From Ignavibacteriales bacterium (GTDB lineage: Bacteria > Bacteroidota > Ignavibacteria > Ignavibacteriales > Melioribacteraceae): DNA of 6,151 nt. A program made the position numbers and the translations under genes. The notes under the pieces are model-generated. The model was not told the origin of the DNA, did no database searches, and saw only the letters and a list, made by a program, of their open reading frames with translations. Location of the stretch: NCBI GenBank assembly GCA_016929735.1, contig JAFGID010000023.1, positions 1 to 6,151 of the forward strand, read 5' to 3'. This document shows positions 1 to 5,701 of this stretch, piece by piece. Numbering within the stretch: the stretch's first letter is position 1; each line of letters begins with the position of its first letter.

Positions 1-759
1 AAGTATGATACAAACGATACAAGTCAATTTGATGGAGATAAAAATTCTGCAAAGGATAAACTGAAAGAATTAAATAATAAAATCGAGAAGTTGCAGGAAA
101 TTCTGTTCGCTCAGAATAAGCACAAATTACTCGTAATTCTTCAGGCAATGGACACTGCCGGAAAAGATGGTGTAATTAAAGATGTTTTTGAAGGAGTTAA
201 TCCTCAGGGAGTAAAAGTTGCCAACTTCAAGAAACCAACAGAAGAAGAATTAAGTCATGATTATTTATGGAGAGTACATATGCATACTCCAGCGAAAGGA
301 GAAATCGTTATTTTCAATCGTTCTCATTATGAAGATGTGTTAGTTGTACGTGTTCACAATTTGGTACCGAAGGAAATATGGGAAAAGAGATACCATCATA
401 TAAATGAATTTGAGAAATTGTTAACAAACGAAGGGACAGCTATCTTAAAATTTTACCTGCACATCTGTAAAGATGAACAAAAAGAAAGATTACAAGCAAG
501 ATTAGATGACCCCTCTAAACATTGGAAATTTAATTTAGATGACTTAAAAGAAAGAGAACTTTGGGATGAATATATTAAAGCATACGAGGACGTTTTGAAT
601 AAAACAAGCACAGATTATGCGCCTTGGTATGTTATACCTTCAAATAAAAAGTGGTATCGTAATATAATTGTTGCAGAGATTATAGTTGACACATTAAATA
701 AGATGAGATTAGAATATCCAACGTCAGAAAAAGATTTAAGTAATGTGGAAATAAAATAA
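1..759 (+). CDS. ppk2: Polyphosphate kinase 2 (PPK2), class III-like, 5'-truncated by window
   Basis: PPK2 enzymes are cytoplasmic P-loop kinases that transfer phosphate from polyphosphate to nucleotides; class III members act on both mono- and diphosphates. The frame is open from base 1, so the start lies outside; 252 residues are visible, and full-length relatives have roughly 265-300. Numbered from the window edge, the Walker A loop is AMDTAGKDG (D51, K55, D56), followed by VNPQGV, the EEL.HDYLWR segment and the Walker B motif FNRSHYEDV (residues 105-113; R107, E111, D112). Next come KFYLHICKDEQKERLQARLDDP, in the lid region, and the C-terminal APWYVIPSNKKWYRN signature. All key motifs are intact. 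The internal TTG at 91 is not the start, because the preceding residues (KYDTNDTSQFDGDK and a helix) also fit the family. From memory, the whole chain matches the Meiothermus-type class III enzyme better than class I. The class is an inference; the family is secure. A hairpin terminator follows directly. Confidence 0.95.
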   Translation, partial: KYDTNDTSQFDGDKNSAKDKLKELNNKIEKLQEILFAQNKHKLLVILQAMDTAGKDGVIKDVFEGVNPQGVKVANFKKPTEEELSHDYLWRVHMHTPAKGEIVIFNRSHYEDVLVVRVHNLVPKEIWEKRYHHINEFEKLLTNEGTAILKFYLHICKDEQKERLQARLDDPSKHWKFNLDDLKERELWDEYIKAYEDVLNKTSTDYAPWYVIPSNKKWYRNIIVAEIIVDTLNKMRLEYPTSEKDLSNVEIK

Positions 760-786
760 AAAACCCACGACCTACTCGTGGGTTTT
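760..786. terminator. Bidirectional intrinsic terminator between convergent genes
   Basis: AAAACCCACGA (760-770) pairs perfectly with TCGTGGGTTTT (776-786), an 11-bp stem with a 5-nt CCTAC loop. It begins 1 bp after the PPK2 stop and ends 9 bp before the stop codon of the leftward lipoprotein gene. Read leftward, the stem is followed by a long T-rich tract, the better terminator form. Read rightward, the T-run is only four bases before GAAAACATTTT. It probably serves both genes. Confidence 0.85.
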
Positions 787-795
787 GAAAACATT

Positions 796-1671
796 TTATT
801 TCGCTAATTCCAAAGAATTAATATTTTTCATCTTCATTGGAATTGTCATTCCCATCATTCCACTGATGTTAGCATCCGTTGTGCCATCAGAATTAAATTT
901 TACAAGAATTCCTTCCTTGTATGCAAAATACCATGTATCTATTGCATCTATTGTCCCCTCAACTTTGAAATCCATTCCCTGTTGACTAACATCTCCACTC
1001 ATCGTTCCTTTTACTGTTGATATAACTTTTGCACAATCATAACCCAAAATATTTTCCAATCCTTCATACTTATTATCGCTTGTAAATAAAAGAGTTAGTT
1101 TACTCCCCGGCACATCAATCACTACCGTGTCATAAGAAATCCAATTATCGCCGATCTTTAAAGGATTTTGCGATAGGGTTGGTAATAGATTAGAAAAATT
1201 TCTTGCAAGACCTTCATAACTATTCGCATCTAAAGCGGATTTAATATCCTCTTCGTTTGTAATTCCTTTCTCCACACCATGCTTTGAAACTGTAAGGTCA
1301 AAACCTTTTCCAATGATTCCACTGAAATCAGATTTCTGTTCACCTTGCACCGATTTAACACTTCCCTCAGAAGAATTGAAGACAATTCCTAAAATCATGT
1401 TTTCACCAACAACATCTTTCGCTTGTGTTGTAAAGTTGTGTTTTTCAGTGCTTTCAGTTTCAACATTTTGTCCCATAATTTGCATATCCATTTTCATTGA
1501 GTTATCACTAACATAATTCAACGAACCAACATCCTGTAATCTGTAACTCATAAGCAGAGCGTTTTCCGGATCACCCCATAATCCTTCGCTACCTCCGGAA
1601 CAACCAACAAATAGCAGGGAAGAACAAAAAGCAGCAAGTGCAAATAATTGAATGATTTTAATTTTTTTCAT
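796..1671 (-). CDS. Predicted lipoprotein of unknown function
   Basis: This 291-residue protein has a type II signal peptide: MKKIKII, a hydrophobic stretch (residues 8-22) and lipobox FVGC with the acylated cysteine at 24, followed by a flexible SGGSEG linker. It should be anchored in a membrane facing the periplasm, probably the outer membrane. The mature part has alternating polar/hydrophobic segments that suggest beta-strands, with no enzyme motif I recognise. LKIGDNW (171-177), followed by a strand-rich stretch ending near residue 263, resembles the pattern of uncharacterised Bacteroidota lipoproteins of the DUF6263 kind, but that assignment is a guess. The C-terminus is methionine-rich (GMMGMTIPMKMK, 271-282). 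The ATG at 1671 is supported by an AAGGT ribosome-binding-like sequence 5 nt upstream and by the correctly placed signal peptide. It is a single gene, convergent with PPK2 and divergent from the next gene. Confidence 0.85.
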   Translation of the reverse strand: MKKIKIIQLFALAAFCSSLLFVGCSGGSEGLWGDPENALLMSYRLQDVGSLNYVSDNSMKMDMQIMGQNVETESTEKHNFTTQAKDVVGENMILGIVFNSSEGSVKSVQGEQKSDFSGIIGKGFDLTVSKHGVEKGITNEEDIKSALDANSYEGLARNFSNLLPTLSQNPLKIGDNWISYDTVVIDVPGSKLTLLFTSDNKYEGLENILGYDCAKVISTVKGTMSGDVSQQGMDFKVEGTIDAIDTWYFAYKEGILVKFNSDGTTDANISGMMGMTIPMKMKNINSLELAK

Positions 1672-1676
1672 TTTTT

Positions 1677-1681
1677 ACCTT
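1677..1681 (-). promoter_or_regulatory. Possible ribosome binding site of the lipoprotein gene
   Basis: On the minus strand AAGGT lies 5 nt before the ATG at 1671. It is the only start in the window with a recognisable, if short, purine-rich site; the other complete genes have A/T-rich leaders. It supports the chosen start. Confidence 0.4.
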
Positions 1682-1752
1682 AAATTTTTGAAATGTTAAT
1701 TAAAATTTAGTAAAAAAACTTTTTTTTACACAATAATTTGACGAAAATGAAA

Positions 1753-1760
1753 TAAGTTTG
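1753..1760 (+). promoter_or_regulatory. Candidate Bacteroidota-type -7 promoter element
   Basis: TAAGTTTG matches the Bacteroidota -7 consensus TAnnTTTG exactly, and would place a transcript start about 20 nt before the ATG at 1788. No -33 TTTG box sits at the usual distance; the nearest TTTG (1737-1740) is too close. An 8-bp degenerate match in AT-rich DNA is weak evidence on its own. Confidence 0.3.
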
Positions 1761-1787
1761 TTTTGTTAATTTAATAAATTATTATAA

Positions 1788-2387
1788 ATGAAAACTAATA
1801 CAATTAAAAAATCAATATTGTTAATCTTACTTTTTGTTTCTAATATTTTCTCTCAAGATAGCAAGCGGGATTTATGGCAGCAGCCAGTAAAAATTATGGA
1901 TATGCTTGGAATAAAACCCGGAATGGTAATTGGCGAAGCAGGTGCAGGAGATGGATATTTTACATTTTTCCTTGCAAAGCGTGTTGGTGATAAAGGTAGA
2001 GTTTATGCAAATGATATTAATGTTGATGCTTTGAAAAAATTATGGAAACGAGTAATTGCAGAAGATATAATGAATATTTCTATTATTCTTGGAGACGAAA
2101 CAAATCCCTTGTTCCCAAGAAAAAAAATGGATATGGTCGTTATGATGTTAATGTTCCACGAAATTCAAGATCCAATTAGATTTTTACAAAACATAACATA
2201 TTCACTAAAGAAAAATTCTGTTGTTGTAATTATTGACAGAGATCCTGAGAAGTATGGGCAAAATTATTCCCATTTTAAAAAGAAAGAACAAGTGACAGAG
2301 ATAATATATAAAGCAAATTACGAGATACTTAAAATAGATGAATCATTACCGAGAGATTATGTTTTTATTATACGACCAAAAAGATAA
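1788..2387 (+). CDS. Exported class I SAM-dependent methyltransferase-like protein
   Basis: This 199-residue protein has a Rossmann-type methyltransferase domain behind an apparent signal peptide: KK at 7-8, hydrophobic core 10-21, likely cleavage after NIFS (22), leaving Gln23 at the new N-terminus, a common Bacteroidota pattern. The domain starts with W30..P33 and LGIKPGMVIGEAGAGDGY. Motif I is E50-A-G-A-G-D-G56, the acidic end of strand 2 is D76 (YANDI), GDE follows at 102-104, and the strand 4 region is MDMVVMMLMFHEIQDP (114-129). The cofactor site therefore looks intact. The substrate is unknown. The W..P..lgikPG opening resembles small exported methyltransferases seen in many Bacteroidota. 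No alternative start removes the signal while keeping the W30 segment, so the ATG at 1788 is favoured despite lacking a Shine-Dalgarno. The leader could instead be an uncleaved membrane anchor. It is a single gene with its own promoter region. Confidence 0.85.
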   Translation: MKTNTIKKSILLILLFVSNIFSQDSKRDLWQQPVKIMDMLGIKPGMVIGEAGAGDGYFTFFLAKRVGDKGRVYANDINVDALKKLWKRVIAEDIMNISIILGDETNPLFPRKKMDMVVMMLMFHEIQDPIRFLQNITYSLKKNSVVVIIDRDPEKYGQNYSHFKKKEQVTEIIYKANYEILKIDESLPRDYVFIIRPKR

Positions 2388-2468
2388 GTGATAAGGGATC
2401 AGGAATTAATTAAAAATTGAAAATATTAATAATCTAATATAAACTTGTGAAAAATTATAAATTCAACT

Positions 2469-2570
2469 GTCATTCTGAATTCTGATTTATCGGAATGAAG
2501 AATCTCATACTTAAGTTATTAAAAAATAGAGTAATTTCTTGTTTAGATTCTTCGCTTCGCTCAGAATGAC
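2469..2570. repeat. Imperfect inverted repeat, GTCATTCTGA family
   Basis: The left end GTCATTCTGA (2469-2478) is the exact reverse complement of the right end TCAGAATGAC (2561-2570). Inside, GAAGAATCT (2497-2505) pairs exactly with AGATTCTTC (2545-2553), enclosing a 39-nt AT-rich loop. The left arm carries an extra 18-bp near-palindrome, ATTCTGATTTATCGGAAT (2479-2496), which folds on itself with one G-T pair, where the right arm has only GCTTCGC (2554-2560). The right arm read backwards, GTCATTCTGAGCGAAGCG, is a sequence I recall as a dispersed intergenic repeat in several bacterial genomes. The element is probably a non-autonomous dispersed repeat; its RNA could fold into a branched hairpin. 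No open reading frame lies within it. Confidence 0.75.
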
Positions 2571-2573
2571 TTA

Positions 2574-2603
2574 TTGACACTATTTTTCGGAAGTCTCTAA
2601 TAA
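2574..2603 (+). promoter_or_regulatory. Weak sigma70-like promoter candidate before DNA methyltransferase
   Basis: TTGACA (2574-2579) is a perfect -35 match, followed after 18 nt by TAATAA (2598-2603), only a 3 of 6 match to the -10 consensus. It would give a transcript start within about 10 nt of the ATG at 2619, that is, a nearly leaderless message. It lies just right of the repeat element. Confidence 0.25.
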
Positions 2604-2618
2604 GCATAAGTAGAATAA

Positions 2619-3593
2619 ATGGTGAATGAACAAAAATATCGCGCTCCAAGAAATAAGACTATTACTTTGTCAAAAAAGGAAATTGATTACTACTCTGAAA
2701 AAACAATCTCCTTAAATGTTAAAGCATCTGTTAATGATATTAAAAATAAAACAATTAATCAAAATATATTTGAGACAATTAAATTTTTGCCTGACAATTT
2801 CGTTGATTTAATGGTTATTGACCCACCTTATAATCTTAACAAGAAATTTAATTCTACTGATTTCAAACGACAAGATGAACTAGAATATTTGGGGTTTGTT
2901 GATTCCTGGCTTTCACAATTAATCAGGATACTAAAATCAACTGCTTCTATTTATGTATGCTGCGACTGGCAATCATCGCCAGTAATTTATTCAGCAATGT
3001 CAAAATATTTTATTATTAGAAACAGAATTACTTGGGAGAGAGAAAAAGGAAGAGGGGCAAAATCAAACTGGAAAAACTGTAGCGAAGATATCTGGTTCGG
3101 CACATTATCAAATGATTATTATTTTAATGTCGACGCCGTCAAGATGAAAAGGAAAGTGATAGCACCTTACACTTCAAATGGAAAACCAAAAGATTGGGAA
3201 AGAACAGAAAATGGGAATTTTCGTATAACACATCCATCCAATTTTTGGAATGATATTTCAATTCCGTATTGGTCAATGCCTGAAAATACTGACCACCCCA
3301 CTCAGAAGCCGGAAAAATTAATTGCAAAGTTGATACTTGCAAGTTGTTCAAAAGATGGATTTGTGTTTGATCCATTCTTAGGTTCAGGCACAACTTCAGT
3401 CGTTGCAAAAAAATTAGGAATGAATTATTGCGGAATAGAAATAGATAAAATATTTGCTTGCCTCTGCGAAAAAAGGTTAGAATTGGCAGAGACCGATAAA
3501 AAAATTCAGGGTTATACCGACGGTGTGTTTTGGGAAAGAAATACTTTAAATATTCAAAGTAAACTTATTGATAAGACAGAAAGAACTAAGTAG
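2619..3593 (+). CDS. DNA methyltransferase, N6-adenine/N4-cytosine, beta-type
   Basis: This 324-residue cytoplasmic enzyme should methylate an exocyclic amino group of adenine or cytosine in a specific DNA sequence using SAM. The catalytic motif IV is DPPYNL (68-73), preceded by the strand VDLMVI. The SAM-binding motif I, FDPFLGSGTT (250-259), comes near the C-terminus after HPTQKP (226-231, motif X region). The order IV then X then I is that of the beta group. WEREKGRGAKSNWKNCSEDIWF (139-160) is the conserved middle block, and the variable region around 165-220 would recognise the target. All catalytic residues are present. The N-terminal part (APRNKTITLSKKEIDYYSEK) is also typical of some beta-type modification enzymes. 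The ATG at 2619 has no Shine-Dalgarno, and an in-frame GTG follows directly at 2622. No restriction endonuclease is adjacent, so it looks solitary. DPPY favours adenine, but N4-cytosine cannot be excluded; the recognition site cannot be read from sequence. Confidence 0.92.
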   Translation: MVNEQKYRAPRNKTITLSKKEIDYYSEKTISLNVKASVNDIKNKTINQNIFETIKFLPDNFVDLMVIDPPYNLNKKFNSTDFKRQDELEYLGFVDSWLSQLIRILKSTASIYVCCDWQSSPVIYSAMSKYFIIRNRITWEREKGRGAKSNWKNCSEDIWFGTLSNDYYFNVDAVKMKRKVIAPYTSNGKPKDWERTENGNFRITHPSNFWNDISIPYWSMPENTDHPTQKPEKLIAKLILASCSKDGFVFDPFLGSGTTSVVAKKLGMNYCGIEIDKIFACLCEKRLELAETDKKIQGYTDGVFWERNTLNIQSKLIDKTERTK

Positions 3594-3611
3594 TAAATAT
3601 CCAGTAGTCAG

Positions 3612-3693
3612 AAGGAATTTGGAATTAATTTGCGATTTGAAATTCGTCGTTTGAAATTTATTTGGAATTTGTCTCTTGGAATTTGGAATTTTT
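3612..3693. repeat. Degenerate GGAATTTG short-unit repeat tract
   Basis: Almost the whole 105-bp spacer between the DNA methyltransferase and the transporter is made of variants of a GGAATTTG/TTTGGAATTT unit. GAATT or GAAATT cores begin at 3615, 3622, 3639, 3653, 3665, 3679 and 3686. The gaps between them are 7, 17, 14, 12, 14 and 7, so mostly 7 or about twice 7. The tract ends just before the ATG at 3699, and the gene itself opens ATGGAATTAG. No terminator or standard promoter is visible in this spacer, so any signals for the transporter gene lie inside the repeat. Confidence 0.7.
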
Positions 3694-3698
3694 AGATT

Positions 3699-5000
3699 AT
3701 GGAATTAGATAGATCAGACCTAACATTTAAGAAGATACTAAGATTCTGGTATCCACTCGCTGCTACTTGGATTATGATGTCCCTTGAAGGACCTCTACTT
3801 ACTGCATTAATAGCAAGAATGGTAGAACCAAAATACAATCTTGCCGCTTTTGGTGTAGCATTTTCCTTTGCATTAATAATTGAAGCACCCGTAATAATGA
3901 TAATGAGTGCAACAACAACATTGGCAAAAAATTACTTTTCATTTCTTAAGTTAAGAAAATTTATATATTCAATAAATGTTGTTGTAACACTTTTTATGTT
4001 GATTCTTTTAATCCCTCAGATATTTGATTTTGTCGTATATAAATTAATTTCACTGCCACAAGAGGTAGCAGATTTAACATACAAAGGCATTATTATAATG
4101 TTGCCTTGGCCCGGTGCGATTGGTTATAGAAGATTTTATCAGGGTTTATTAATACGTAATCATTTAACCCGAAGAGTTGCTTATGGAACAATGGTTCGAA
4201 TAACATCTATGGCTACAAGTGCATTTATTATGTATAATCTTAAACTTGATGGAATTATTGTTGGAAGTGGCGCATTATCAATTGGAGTAACAATCGAAGC
4301 AATTGCAACACGTTTAATGGCGAATAAAGTAATAAAAAAAATAAAAAATACTTCACAAGTTGACACACAAAATTTGACATATAAACAAATCGTGATTTTT
4401 TATTATCCTTTAGCAATGATGTCTTTTCTTGCTCTCGGAATAAATCCGATTGTTACTTTCTTTCTCGGTAAAAGTTATATGGCTCTTGAATCTCTTGCTG
4501 TTCTTCCGGTTGTAAATTCATTGGTATTCATCTTTCGTGCTGTGGGACTTTCATATCAGGAAGTTGTAATTGCTCTTGTTGGTGAGAAACACGAAAATTA
4601 TTCAGTACTTAAAAATCTTGCTTTTGTTGCTTCGAGTATATTGACGTTCATACTTGGAGTAATCGCACTTACTCCTTTGTCGGCACTATGGTTCTTAAAA
4701 ATTTCAGGGCTTACTGAGCAACTCGCACATCTAGCAATTATACCAGCAATAATAATGATTATATATCCTGCAGTAACATTACTGGTTGCATGGCAGCGTG
4801 CAGTGCTTGTTCATTCATCGAAAACAATTCATCTAACATTGGCAACATTAGCCGAAGTATCGGTAATGTTTATAATCCTTTTTATAGGGATAAAATATCT
4901 TGGAATGGTGGGAGTGGTTGCTGCTGCGCTTGCATTTGTCATAGGTCGAAGTGCCTCAAATGTTTATCTGATTTTTCCATTAAGGAAAGTTGAAAAATAA
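3699..5000 (+). CDS. MOP-superfamily transporter, MATE/ANKH-like, about 12 membrane helices
   Basis: This 433-residue polytopic inner-membrane protein has about twelve hydrophobic segments, near residues 13-36, 46-70, 90-112, 126-142, 160-180, 185-207, 231-255, 266-290, 303-325, 345-365, 377-398 and 400-420. The two halves repeat: FKKILRFWYPLA (10-21) matches YKQIVIFYYPLA (228-239), and RRFYQGLLIRNHLTRRV (144-160) matches WQRAVLVHSSKT (365-376). This two-fold layout is that of the MOP flippase/antiporter superfamily. The [FW]W/YYPLA opening of each half and the R..QG.LI.....T segment recall the eukaryotic progressive-ankylosis protein ANKH, as I remember it, more than classical multidrug MATE pumps. 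The substrate is unknown: candidates are small organic anions, drugs or lipid-linked intermediates. The ATG at 3699 lacks a Shine-Dalgarno but fits the short polar N-terminus. It converges on the response regulator gene with 2 bp between them. Confidence 0.82.
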   Translation: MELDRSDLTFKKILRFWYPLAATWIMMSLEGPLLTALIARMVEPKYNLAAFGVAFSFALIIEAPVIMIMSATTTLAKNYFSFLKLRKFIYSINVVVTLFMLILLIPQIFDFVVYKLISLPQEVADLTYKGIIIMLPWPGAIGYRRFYQGLLIRNHLTRRVAYGTMVRITSMATSAFIMYNLKLDGIIVGSGALSIGVTIEAIATRLMANKVIKKIKNTSQVDTQNLTYKQIVIFYYPLAMMSFLALGINPIVTFFLGKSYMALESLAVLPVVNSLVFIFRAVGLSYQEVVIALVGEKHENYSVLKNLAFVASSILTFILGVIALTPLSALWFLKISGLTEQLAHLAIIPAIIMIIYPAVTLLVAWQRAVLVHSSKTIHLTLATLAEVSVMFIILFIGIKYLGMVGVVAAALAFVIGRSASNVYLIFPLRKVEK

Positions 5001-5002
5001 TA

Positions 5003-5695
5003 TTAAACTCTTAAACAAAATCCCGTTCCGTGAACATTAACAATTTCTACTGATTTATCTTCTATTAAATAATTTCTTAACTTTGTAATATAAACATCCA
5101 TGCTACGACTAGTAAAATATGAATCTTCCTTCCAAATTATTTTCAATGCTTCGGCTCTTGCTAAGATTTCGTTTTTATTTATACAAAGTAGTTTTAAAAG
5201 TTCTGCCTCTTTACTTGTAAGATTTATCTTGTAGTCTTTGATTTTAAGTTGTCTTTTAGGATAATCAAATACGTATTTACCTAACTTAATTTCCTTTATT
5301 TCAGTAGAATTTTGCTTTTTCTGAATGGCAACTCTTTTTAAAATGGCGTTTATTCTTAATAGTAATTCTTCGGTACTAAATGGTTTTGTAATGTAATCAT
5401 CACCACCAATTTTCAATCCGTCAATTTTGTCTTGTATCATTGATTTTGCAGTAAGAAAAATAATTGGGACATCATTATTTATTTTACGAATATCTTTTGC
5501 TAAAGAAAAACCATCTTTTTTTGGCATCATAACGTCAAGAATACATAAATCAAATTTATTTTTTGAAAACACCTCAAATCCCTCTTCGCCATTATGACAC
5601 ATTTCAACGTCAAAATTTTTTATTTCAAGAAATTCCTTTAGCAGTATACTTAAATTTTTATCGTCTTCTGCAACTAATATTTTATACTTGTTCAT
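5003..5695 (-). CDS. OmpR/PhoB-family response regulator
   Basis: This 230-residue two-component transcription factor is the expected partner of the kinase encoded just upstream on the same strand. The receiver domain (about 3-120) has the acidic pocket E10-D11-D12, phosphoacceptor D54 in LDVMMPKKDG, T82 and K104 followed by PF, so it should be phosphorylatable. The winged-helix domain (about 133-230) has LTSKEAELLKLL (159-170), a recognition helix around 196-208 (SRSMDVYITKLRN) and the wing motif HGTGF (222-226). The length is normal for the family. The ATG at 5695 follows the kinase stop codon after 6 bp, indicating one operon and probably coupled translation. Regulated genes cannot be inferred; the transporter on the other side is convergent, not in the same operon. 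Confidence 0.95.
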   Translation of the reverse strand: MNKYKILVAEDDKNLSILLKEFLEIKNFDVEMCHNGEEGFEVFSKNKFDLCILDVMMPKKDGFSLAKDIRKINNDVPIIFLTAKSMIQDKIDGLKIGGDDYITKPFSTEELLLRINAILKRVAIQKKQNSTEIKEIKLGKYVFDYPKRQLKIKDYKINLTSKEAELLKLLCINKNEILARAEALKIIWKEDSYFTSRSMDVYITKLRNYLIEDKSVEIVNVHGTGFCLRV

Positions 5696-5701
5696 ATAAT
5701 T

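Larger units (their letters stand above)
1672..1787. promoter_or_regulatory. Divergent intergenic region driving two genes
   Basis: This 116-bp, very AT-rich spacer lies between two divergently oriented genes and must hold promoters for both. It contains an A-tract/T-tract palindrome, GTAAAAAAA (1710-1718) and TTTTTTTAC (1721-1729), separated by two bases. With so short a loop it is more likely intrinsically bent promoter DNA than an RNA hairpin. I could not find a convincing promoter for the leftward gene. Confidence 0.6.
2388..2618. other. Intergenic spacer with repeat and possible promoter
   Basis: This 231-bp noncoding stretch has an AT-rich first 80 bp with nothing recognisable and no clear terminator for the upstream gene. 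The inverted-repeat element at 2469-2570 follows, and then a short promoter-like segment before the DNA methyltransferase. I see no credible small gene in it. Confidence 0.7.

Noticed and set aside
91..93. TTG as the start of the PPK2 gene
   Set aside because: The frame is open to base 1 and the upstream residues match the family's N-terminal region, so the gene is simply cut by the window edge.
1710..1729. A-tract/T-tract palindrome as an intrinsic terminator or attenuator
   Set aside because: The stem would be all A-T apart from its outermost pair, with a 2-nt loop, too weak for a terminator; bent promoter DNA is more likely.
1738..1743. TTGACG as a -35 box for the exported methyltransferase gene
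   Set aside because: No -10-like hexamer occurs 16-18 nt downstream, and the spacing does not fit the TAnnTTTG element at 1753.
3139..3408. Minus-strand reading frame of 89 codons inside the DNA methyltransferase gene
   Set aside because: It overlaps a strongly conserved gene entirely, has no recognisable motif and no ribosome binding site; it is a shadow frame.
2388..3698. A restriction-modification or phage-defence cassette around the DNA methyltransferase
   Set aside because: No endonuclease, specificity subunit, integrase or defence gene is present; the neighbours are an exported methyltransferase-like protein and a transporter.
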